Below, piece after piece: positions 1 through 6,406 of a stretch of DNA of 10,626 nt (its first letter is position 1; every line of letters starts with the position of its first letter). Position numbers and translations under genes: made by a program. The notes below the pieces were generated by a model. That model was not told the DNA's origin. It ran no database searches and worked only from the letters and a program-made list of their open reading frames with translations. Source of the stretch: Ectopseudomonas composti (GTDB taxonomy: Bacteria; Pseudomonadota; Gammaproteobacteria; Pseudomonadales; Pseudomonadaceae); assembly GCA_946886245.1 (NCBI GenBank), contig CAMPIF010000107.1, positions 1 through 10,626 on the forward strand, given 5' to 3'.

Positions 1-1699
1 CTTCGGGATCTGCCAGCAGGCCCAATTCCTGCGCCAGCGCCAGCGCGCTCTGCAGCGCCTGCGGGTCGTCATCGTCATCGACGTAGCGCGCCAGCATGAT
101 GCGCAGCAGGCGCGCATTGCCCTCGCAGCGCTCGGCGTAACGACCGAACCAGTAAAGATTCTCCACCACGCGCGAGGGCAGGAAGGGGTCGCTGCGCACC
201 AGGTCGGCAGTACCTATGGTGCGTTGCGTCTGCCAGGGCTCGCCGACGCTCTGCCGCGTGCCGAGCACCCAGGTGTCCTTGCTCGCCCCGCCGCGCTGCA
301 TCGACACCACCTCGGCATCGGCCTCTGCGGCCACGCGGGTCAGGCCCCCGGGCATCACCCGGTAGCCATCGGCACTGGCCACGGCGAACACGCGCATACC
401 GATGGCCCGTGGCTGCAAACCGCTGCCATCCCACACCGGTGCCTGTGACAGCTTGGCCCGCGCTTGCGCGACATAGGCGTAGGGGCGTGCCTGCAGGCGT
501 TCAGCCAGCCTGGCGCGCTGCGCCTCGTCGAGATCGCGGCCAAACACCGGCATGAAGCTTTGCGAGGGAAAGGCCGGGCGCACCAGCAATTCGTCGAGTT
601 TTTCCAGCGCCTCGTCCAGCACCGGCGGCTCGCCGCACCACCAGCTGGCAATGGACGGCAGCAAGAGTTCCTCGCCGAGCAGGTGCTCGCTGATCGCCGG
701 CAGAAAGCCCGGCAGGCCGGGCGATTCCAATACACCGCTGCCCAGGGCATTGGCCACCAGCACGCGGCCACGGCGCACGGCTTCGAGCAGGCCAGGCACG
801 CCGAGGGCGGAGTCGGTGCGCAGCTCCAGCGGGTCGCAGTAGTCGTCGTCGAGGCGGCGCAGCACTGCATGCACGCGGCGCAGGCCGGCCAGGGTCTTGA
901 GGTAGAGGGTGGCGTCGCGCACGGTCAGGTCGCTGCCTTCGACCAGCGGATAGCCCAGCTGGCGCGCCAGGTACAGGTGTTCGAAATAGCTTTCGTTGAA
1001 GCGCCCCGGCGTCAGCAGCACCACCAGCGGTGTTTCGCCGCCGCTTGGGGCCTGACGCGCCAGGGTGTCCTGCAGGGTACGGAAGAAACCGGCCAGGTAC
1101 TGCACGCGCAGGTCGCGGTACAGTTCGGGGAAGGCGCGCGAGACGATCTGCCGGTTCTCCAGCGCATAGCCGGCCCCGGACGGTGCCTGGGTGCGGTCGG
1201 CGGTGACCCACCAACGGCCGTCCGGCGCCCGGGCCAGATCCACTGCATACAGGTGCAGCCAGGTGCCGCCCGGCGCCTGCATGCCCTGGCACGGCCAGAG
1301 GAAGTTGTTATGGCCGAATACCAGTTCGGTGGGCAACAGCCCTTCGGCGATCAGTTTCTGCGGGCCATAGAGGTCGGCCAGCACGCGGTTGAGCAGGGTC
1401 GCGCGCTGCGCCACACCAGCGGCGATCTGCTGCCACTCGTCAGCCGCAATCAGGTTGGGTAGCAGGTCCAGCTCCCACGGCCGGTCGGCGCCATCGGGGT
1501 CGGCGTAGACATTGTAGGTAACGCCATTCTCCTGGATCTGCCGCGCCAGCATGGCTTCGCGCTGCGCCAGGTGCTCGGGGCGGCTGCGTGCCAGTTGCTC
1601 GTAAAGGCGGCGCCAGTGCGGGCGCACGTTGCCCTTGGCGTCGAGCAGTTCATGGTAGGCGCCGTTGGGCAGCGGGTAATCGGCTAGCAGGTCGTGCAT
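1..1699 (-). CDS. Circularly permuted ATP-grasp / alpha-E domain fusion protein (3' end beyond the left edge)
   Basis: The frame is open from an ATG at 1699 to the window edge, about 566 codons with no stop, so the C-terminus is missing. Residues about 1-500 match the circularly permuted type 2 ATP-grasp family (DUF404/DUF407, COG2308). Family-like stretches are NGVTYNVYADPDG (about 58-70), DGRWWVTADRTQAPSGAGYALENR in two parts (about 160-182), LTPGRFNESYFEHL (about 229-242) and ASWWCGEPPVLDE (about 351-363). From about residue 504 the motif LPSRVVENLYWFGRYAERCE begins an alpha-E domain (DUF403, COG2307), so this is the fused form of two proteins that are separate in many bacteria. ATP-grasp enzymes join a carboxylate to an amine using ATP; the substrate here is unknown and the alpha-E role is undefined. 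The protein has no signal peptide and is probably cytoplasmic. It lies 119 bases downstream of the transglutaminase/DUF2126 gene on the same strand, so co-transcription is likely. Its ribosome site is weak. An in-frame TTG about ten codons upstream is a less likely start. Confidence 0.9.
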   Translation of the reverse strand, partial: MHDLLADYPLPNGAYHELLDAKGNVRPHWRRLYEQLARSRPEHLAQREAMLARQIQENGVTYNVYADPDGADRPWELDLLPNLIAADEWQQIAAGVAQRATLLNRVLADLYGPQKLIAEGLLPTELVFGHNNFLWPCQGMQAPGGTWLHLYAVDLARAPDGRWWVTADRTQAPSGAGYALENRQIVSRAFPELYRDLRVQYLAGFFRTLQDTLARQAPSGGETPLVVLLTPGRFNESYFEHLYLARQLGYPLVEGSDLTVRDATLYLKTLAGLRRVHAVLRRLDDDYCDPLELRTDSALGVPGLLEAVRRGRVLVANALGSGVLESPGLPGFLPAISEHLLGEELLLPSIASWWCGEPPVLDEALEKLDELLVRPAFPSQSFMPVFGRDLDEAQRARLAERLQARPYAYVAQARAKLSQAPVWDGSGLQPRAIGMRVFAVASADGYRVMPGGLTRVAAEADAEVVSMQRGGASKDTWVLGTRQSVGEPWQTQRTIGTADLVRSDPFLPSRVVENLYWFGRYAERCEGNARLLRIMLARYVDDDDDPQALQSALALAQELGLLADPE

Positions 1700-1765
1700 G
1701 GCAGGCTCGGCAGTGGCAAGGCGGTGCAACGTGACGCTGGTTGATGTGCCGCATCCGTGAGAGAC

Positions 1766-1805
1766 GCTTCAGCGGCGACCGTTCGCGGCTAAAGCCCCTC
1801 CCACA
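1766..1805. repeat. REP-like palindromic element between the two amidoligase-type genes
   Basis: GCTTCAGCGGCGA (1766-1778) and TCGCGGCTAAAGC (1783-1795) form an imperfect hairpin: 13-base arms, two mismatches and a four-base loop. The right arm continues into CCCTCCCACA (1796-1805). Read on the minus strand, this gives TGTGGGAGGGGCTTTAGCC followed by GCGA, a sequence I recognise as a very common Pseudomonas intergenic repeat of the REP class. Only one unit is visible. It could stabilise or weaken read-through from the DUF2126 gene into the ATP-grasp gene, but there is no T-run that would make it a clear terminator. Confidence 0.7.
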
Positions 1806-1818
1806 GATGGGATCAAGG

Positions 1819-4800
1819 TCAAATTCGACGCAGATCCAGGGTCATCGGCAGTTCATTATTATCCATCGGCTGCCCGACAGGGCGCTTGCCTGGGCTGTGA
1901 CCCAATCGGAAGAAGCGCGCCAGGCGCCGGCTCTCCGCCTCGTAGGCATTGACCGGCAGGCTGTCGTAGCTGCGACCGCCGGGATGCGCCACATGGTACT
2001 GGCAACCGCCCAGCGAGCGCTGCATCCAGGTGTCGACCAGATCGAATACCAGCGGCGCGTGCACGCCGATGGTCGGCTGCAGGCAACTGGCCGGCTGCCA
2101 GGCACGAAAGCGCACGCCACCGACGAACTCCCCAACCTTGCCCGTCGGGCGCAAGGGCACCGGCACACCGTTGCAGGTCAGCACGTAGCGATCCGGCGCC
2201 ATACCACATACTTTCACCTGCATGCGCTCCAGCGACGAGTCGACGTAGCGTACCGTACCGCCGGTAGCGCCCTCCTCGCCCAGCACGTGCCAAGGCTCCA
2301 GCGCCTGGCGCAGCTCCAGATCGATACCCTTGACGGCAAAATCACCGGCCTTGGGAAAACGGAACTCCAGATGCGGGGCGAACCACTCGCTGCGCAGGCG
2401 ATAGCCGAAGGCGCCCAGCTCTTGCAGCACGTCGGCGAAATCCTGCTCGATGAAATGCGGCAGCAGAAAGCGGTCGTGCAACTCGGTGCCCCAGCGCACG
2501 AGCTTCGCCGGCTGGTAGGGCTCCTGCCAGAAACGCGCGATCAGCGCGCGCAGCAGCAGCTGTTGGGCCAGGCTCATCTGCGCATGCGGCGGCATCTCGA
2601 AGGCGCGCAGCTCGAGCAGGCCGAGACGGCCGCTGGCCGAATCCGGCGAGTACAGCTTGTCGATGCAGAACTCGGCGCGATGGGTATTGCCGGTGACGTC
2701 CACCAGCAGATTGCGCAGCAGCCGGTCGACCAGCCATGGCGGGCAGTCGCGGCCCGGCTCGGGCATCTGCGCAAAGGCGATCTCCAGCTCATACAAGGCA
2801 TCGTTGCGCGCCTCATCCACACGCGGCGCCTGCGAGGTCGGGCCGATGAACAGGCCGCTGAACAGGTAGGACAGCGACGGGTGGTTGTGCCAGTAACTGA
2901 TCAGGCTGCGCAGCAAGTCGGGGCGACGCAGGAAGGGCGAATCTCCCGGCGTGGCGCCGCCGAGGACGAAGTGGTTGCCGCCGCCGGTGCCGGTGTGGCG
3001 CCCGTCGATCATGAACTTCTCGCTGGACAGGCGCGACTGGCGCGCCGCCTCGTAGAGAAATTCGCAGCGTTCGACCAGTTCATCCCAGCTTGCGGCCGGG
3101 TGGATGTTGACCTCGATCACGCCCGGATCGGGCGTGACGCGGAAGAACTGCAGGCGCGGGTCCAGCGGCGGCTCGTAGCCTTCCAGCAAGACCGGACAAT
3201 CGAGCTCGGCAGCCACGGCCTCGATGGCCGCGACCAGCTCCAGGTAGTCTTCGAGATGGCTCAGCGGCGGCATGAACAGATACAGACGACCCTCGCGCGG
3301 CTCGGCACAGAGCGCGGTGCGCACGATACCGGCAGCCGACTGCCCACTGGCCGGCCGCGCGCTCTGCGGGCCGCTACTGGCGCCGCGCCAGACACCGCGC
3401 AGCTGACGCTGGATCTGCGCCGGGCTGGGCAGCGGCGGCAACGCCTGGCTGGGGTCGACCGGATTGACGTAGGGGTAGTCGGCCTGACTGACCCAGGGCA
3501 TGGAATCCAGGGGCAGGCGATAGCCCAGCGCCGAATCGCCGGGCAACAGACGGCAATGCTCGTCACGCAGGAACCAGCGCCCACTTTGCCAGCCCTCGCC
3601 GACCACCTGACGGGCCAGCGGCAGCACGTGACCGACCACCGCATCGAGCCCCTGATCGAACACCTTGCGCAGGCGCTCGCGCTCCAGCGGATCGCTCAGG
3701 CGCGGATCGTCCGGGGTCACGTTGTCCGGCAGCTTGCGCTCGCGCCACAGGTAGTAGAACCAGTCTTCATAGGCGGGAAAAACGTTACCGCCGTCCACGC
3801 CCAGACGGTCCGCCAAGGTGGCGAGAAAGCGCGCGGCCGTTTCTGCCGTAGCGCCATAGCCACGCTTCTCATCGGCCAGCAATTTGGGGTCATGCCACAG
3901 CGGTTCGCCATCGCGGCGCCAGAAGCAGTTCAGCGACCAGCGCGGCAACTGCTCGCCGGGGTACCACTTGCCCTGGCCGAAATGCACCAGCGCCTTGGGC
4001 GCGTAATGGCTGCGCAGGCGGTAGAACAGGTCGGCCGCCAGGCGGCGCTTGTTCGGCCCGAGCGCGGCAGTGTTCCACTCGTCGTCATCGGGGTAATCGA
4101 GGGCAACGAAGGTCGGCTCGCCACCCATGGTCAGGCGCACGTCGTGCTTGTGCAGGTCATCGTCGATCTGCCGGCCCAGCGCCTGGATCGCCTGCCACTG
4201 TGCTTCGCTGTAGGGCTTGGTGACGCGCGGCGCCTCCCACACGCGCTCGACGCTCATCAGGTGCTCGAATTCCACCTCGCACTCGTCCAGCCCGCCGGTG
4301 ATCGGCGCCGCCGAGGAAGGCTCCGGGCTGCAGGCCAGCGGAATATGGCCTTCGCCAGCGAACAGGCCTGAAGTCGGGTCGAGACCGACCCAGCCGGCGC
4401 CGGGCAGATACACCTCGCACCAGGCGTGCAGGTCGGTGAAGTCCTTGTCGGTGCCGGAGGGACCATCGAGGGCTTTGACGTCAGCAGTGAGCTGGATCAG
4501 GTAGCCGGAGACGAAGCGCGCCGCCAGGCCCAGGTGACGCAGCAGCTGCACCAGCAGCCAGGCCGAATCACGGCACGAACCGGCGGCCAGCTCGAGCGAT
4601 TGCTCGGGCGTCTGCACGCCCGGCTCCATGCGGATCAGGTAGCGGATATCGGCCGACAGGCGCTGGTTCAGCTCGACCAGAAAGTCGATGCTGGCCACCG
4701 GCTCGCGGGAAATGCCGGCCAGGTACTTGGCGAACAGCGGCGTGGCCGGCAGCTTGACCAGATACGGCGCCAGCTCGCGCTGCTCGCCCTCGGTGTAGGC

Positions 4801-5112
4801 GAAAGGGATGCGCTCGGCGTAGGGCTCGAGGAAGAAGTCGAAGGGGTTGAACACCGCCATCTCGGCGACCAGGTCCACCTCGACCTTGAACTCGCGAGTC
4901 TTCTCGGGGAACACCAGGCGCGCCAGGTAGTTGCCCTGCGGGTCCTGCTGCCAGTTGATGAAGTGCTGACCCGGCTCGATCTTCAGCGCATAGGAAAGGA
5001 TACGTGTGCGGCTGTGCGGTGCCGGCCGCAGACGTACGACTTGTGGCCCAAGGTTCACCGCACGGTCGTAGCGGTAGTGGGTGACATGGTGCAGCGCGAC
5101 ATGAATCGACAC
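1819..5112 (-). CDS. Transglutaminase-like / DUF2126 putative amidoligase protein
   Basis: This is a 1097-residue protein. Residues 1-110 resemble the bacterial transglutaminase N-terminal beta domain. The transglutaminase-like core follows, with the catalytic triad visible as Cys180 (AAGSCRDSAWLL), His229 (DLHAWCEVYLP) and Asp245 (VGLDPTSG). From about residue 300 to the C-terminus it matches DUF2126 (COG4196), annotated as a putative amidoligase of the glutamine-synthetase-like COOH-NH2 ligase fold. Marker motifs are MGGEPTF (329-335), GQGKWYPGEQLPRW (379-392), VIEVNIHP (665-672), HTGTGGGNHFVLGG (706-719) and ELRAFEMPPHAQM (834-846). A Pro/Ala/Ser/Gly-rich stretch at 551-597 looks like a variable linker. 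With no signal peptide it is probably cytoplasmic. Transglutaminase folds in bacteria often act as peptidases or amide-exchange enzymes, so one chain may both make and cut or transfer an amide bond; this is inference. The GTG start is chosen because AGGAGG lies five bases upstream. The ATP-grasp/alpha-E gene follows on the same strand. Confidence 0.93.
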   Translation of the reverse strand: MSIHVALHHVTHYRYDRAVNLGPQVVRLRPAPHSRTRILSYALKIEPGQHFINWQQDPQGNYLARLVFPEKTREFKVEVDLVAEMAVFNPFDFFLEPYAERIPFAYTEGEQRELAPYLVKLPATPLFAKYLAGISREPVASIDFLVELNQRLSADIRYLIRMEPGVQTPEQSLELAAGSCRDSAWLLVQLLRHLGLAARFVSGYLIQLTADVKALDGPSGTDKDFTDLHAWCEVYLPGAGWVGLDPTSGLFAGEGHIPLACSPEPSSAAPITGGLDECEVEFEHLMSVERVWEAPRVTKPYSEAQWQAIQALGRQIDDDLHKHDVRLTMGGEPTFVALDYPDDDEWNTAALGPNKRRLAADLFYRLRSHYAPKALVHFGQGKWYPGEQLPRWSLNCFWRRDGEPLWHDPKLLADEKRGYGATAETAARFLATLADRLGVDGGNVFPAYEDWFYYLWRERKLPDNVTPDDPRLSDPLERERLRKVFDQGLDAVVGHVLPLARQVVGEGWQSGRWFLRDEHCRLLPGDSALGYRLPLDSMPWVSQADYPYVNPVDPSQALPPLPSPAQIQRQLRGVWRGASSGPQSARPASGQSAAGIVRTALCAEPREGRLYLFMPPLSHLEDYLELVAAIEAVAAELDCPVLLEGYEPPLDPRLQFFRVTPDPGVIEVNIHPAASWDELVERCEFLYEAARQSRLSSEKFMIDGRHTGTGGGNHFVLGGATPGDSPFLRRPDLLRSLISYWHNHPSLSYLFSGLFIGPTSQAPRVDEARNDALYELEIAFAQMPEPGRDCPPWLVDRLLRNLLVDVTGNTHRAEFCIDKLYSPDSASGRLGLLELRAFEMPPHAQMSLAQQLLLRALIARFWQEPYQPAKLVRWGTELHDRFLLPHFIEQDFADVLQELGAFGYRLRSEWFAPHLEFRFPKAGDFAVKGIDLELRQALEPWHVLGEEGATGGTVRYVDSSLERMQVKVCGMAPDRYVLTCNGVPVPLRPTGKVGEFVGGVRFRAWQPASCLQPTIGVHAPLVFDLVDTWMQRSLGGCQYHVAHPGGRSYDSLPVNAYEAESRRLARFFRLGHSPGKRPVGQPMDNNELPMTLDLRRI

Positions 5113-5117
5113 GGCGG

Positions 5118-5123
5118 CCTCCT
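5118..5123 (-). promoter_or_regulatory. Strong ribosome binding site fixing the GTG start of the DUF2126 gene
   Basis: On the minus strand AGGAGG is followed by CCGCC and then GTG (5112-5110). The full-length Shine-Dalgarno match at five-base spacing makes the GTG the start, rather than a later ATG. Confidence 0.8.
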
Positions 5124-5149
5124 GCTAGCCTGGACGATACTCAGTGCAG

Positions 5150-5166
5150 CGCAAGACTTATGCCAG
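5150..5166 (-). promoter_or_regulatory. Candidate sigma-54 (RpoN) promoter of the DUF2126/ATP-grasp operon
   Basis: The minus strand reads CTGGCATAAGTCTTGCG. This has the diagnostic GG-N10-GC spacing (GG at 5164-5163, GC at 5152-5151), TGGCA in the -24 element and TTGC in the -12 element. It deviates from consensus at the last base of TGGCAC (T for C) and after TTGC (G for A/T). Transcription would start near 5139, giving a leader of about 28 bases that contains the AGGAGG site. The position is ideal for the gene downstream. No activator site is evident; a lone TGCACC at 5228-5233 resembles half of an NtrC site but has no partner at the right distance. Confidence 0.45.
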
Positions 5167-5205
5167 AGACAACCCGCTTGTTTCCCAGCGTGCCGCGCCC
5201 CGCAA

Positions 5206-5220
5206 GCCCCTTATCGGGGC
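5206..5220. other. Small hairpin in the gap between the cytochrome and DUF2126 genes
   Basis: GCCCC (5206-5210), TTATC and GGGGC (5216-5220) form a five-base G/C stem with a five-base loop. It lies downstream of the cytochrome gene on the minus strand, where a terminator would be expected, but only TTGC follows rather than a T-run, so termination is doubtful. The rest of the 185-base gap (5113-5297) holds the candidate sigma-54 promoter and ribosome site, plus an isolated TATAGT on the minus strand (5257-5252) with no convincing -35 box. Confidence 0.25.
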
Positions 5221-5297
5221 ATTACCTGCACCAAGCTCAGATGGACGCACAACTATAGAGCAGGCGCCGGCAGCACTGATGACAATCACGCGCGACT

Positions 5298-6404
5298 TCA
5301 GCATTCGCCATCGAGGCTGGCGATCCAGCGGTCGATCACCTCCAGCCCTTCGCGGTGGGAGGTGGAACGCCCCAGCTCGGGCATCATGATGCTGGGGTCG
5401 GTGCTGTGCAGGCGGAAGCTCAGCACCGACTTTTCCGGCGCACCGGGATGAATGTCCACCAGACGATCACCGGAGCCCTTGCCCGCAGCCACCGGCTGCT
5501 TGCACAGGCCATAGGCGATGCTCAGCGGCGTAGCCGGATCGAGATACAAACCTGAGGTACGCCCCGGCCCTTCACGGTTATGGCAGTGCGAGCAGTTGGC
5601 ATCCAGATAACTGCGTGCCTGATGCTCCAGGCTCTCCCCTTCACGCGGCGCGCTCCACAGGGCATTGCGTGGAACGCTGGCCATGTCAGCCGGAACACCC
5701 TGCAGCAAGCCGATACTCTGCCAGTGCAGCAACTGGTTGGCCGCGCCCTCGGCGTAGGCGAAATCCTTGTTCAGATGACGCGCCTTAGGCCCCAGGGGCT
5801 GTACACCCTTGCCGGCCTGCTCCTCGTGACACCCCGCGCACTGGTTGGCATCGGGCACCTGATAGTCGACCGCCAGCATCTCGCCCGCTTCATCATGCAA
5901 TTGCAGATCGAAGCTGGCGCCTGCCCAGTCCAGCGTGGCCTCACGTTGCGCCTCGTCCCAGACATAAGGCAACGCGACCCAGCCCTGCTCCTGGCGCAGC
6001 AGGATGCGCGTCTCGATCAGCCGCACCCGCTTCAGCTCCACCGCCTCGGCACCCTGCTGCTCGCTGCGCTGCAACCGGCCCCGGGCATCGATCGGGTAGT
6101 AGAAGGTTTTGCTCAGCACGGTGCCAACGGGGTAATCGAAGCGTGCTTCGGCATAGCGAGCCTGGCTCCCTTCGGGCAGCCAGATGGTACGCAGCTTGTG
6201 CGCATGATCGGTGAACAGCGGCGTGTTCAGATCGTAGGGCTGTACACCGTAGGCAGGTTGCAACTGGCCGTCACGCTCCTGCAGCACACCCCAGGCGCTG
6301 AGCTTCTGCGGATAGTCCTCACTGCTGGGCAGATACAAGGGCGTGCGCGCTTGCTCACAGGCGCCGAGCAGCACGGTGGCAAGCAACAGCCAGGCGTGCT
6401 TCAT
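5298..6404 (-). CDS. Diheme c-type cytochrome lipoprotein, SO2930/HNE_0200-like family
   Basis: This is a 368-residue protein counted from the ATG at 6404. It starts with a lipoprotein signal (MKHAWLLLATVLLGACEQ; LGAC lipobox, acylated Cys16), so it should be anchored on the periplasmic side of a membrane, perhaps the outer one. Two heme-c motifs, CAGCH (189-193) and CSHCH (271-275), are about 80 residues apart in the C-terminal half. IMMPELG (339-345) offers a methionine that could be an axial ligand. The N-terminal half (about 20-180) has no motif I recognise. The whole matches TIGR03806 (SO2930 family diheme cytochrome). Electron donor, acceptor and substrate are unknown. It overlaps the ribosome-binding context of the upstream beta-helix gene, with which this family is typically paired. 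Start choice: AGGTG (6412-6416) lies seven bases before the ATG at 6404. A GTG at 6410, in a four-base overlap with the upstream stop, would leave one base of spacing and is less likely. Two further cysteines (Cys301 and the last residue, Cys368) could form a disulfide. Confidence 0.93.
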   Translation of the reverse strand: MKHAWLLLATVLLGACEQARTPLYLPSSEDYPQKLSAWGVLQERDGQLQPAYGVQPYDLNTPLFTDHAHKLRTIWLPEGSQARYAEARFDYPVGTVLSKTFYYPIDARGRLQRSEQQGAEAVELKRVRLIETRILLRQEQGWVALPYVWDEAQREATLDWAGASFDLQLHDEAGEMLAVDYQVPDANQCAGCHEEQAGKGVQPLGPKARHLNKDFAYAEGAANQLLHWQSIGLLQGVPADMASVPRNALWSAPREGESLEHQARSYLDANCSHCHNREGPGRTSGLYLDPATPLSIAYGLCKQPVAAGKGSGDRLVDIHPGAPEKSVLSFRLHSTDPSIMMPELGRSTSHREGLEVIDRWIASLDGEC

Positions 6405-6406
6405 GC

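Noticed and set aside
60..90. A short GTC/ATC triplet run (GTCGTCATCGTCATCGACG)
   Set aside because: It encodes a run of aspartates in the alpha-E region of the ATP-grasp fusion protein and is too short to be a meaningful repeat.
464..1462. A 332-codon open frame on the plus strand opposite the ATP-grasp gene
   Set aside because: It is the antisense shadow of an ATP-grasp sequence with strong motifs and has no domain or ribosome site of its own.
1741..4371. An 876-codon open frame on the plus strand opposite the DUF2126 gene
   Set aside because: Its translation is rich in Gln, Arg, Ala and His without any recognisable domain, as expected for the antisense of a high-GC gene. The minus strand carries clear family motifs throughout.
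5206..5220. A Rho-independent terminator after the cytochrome gene
   Set aside because: The stem is only five base pairs and no T-run follows, so I list it only as a small hairpin.
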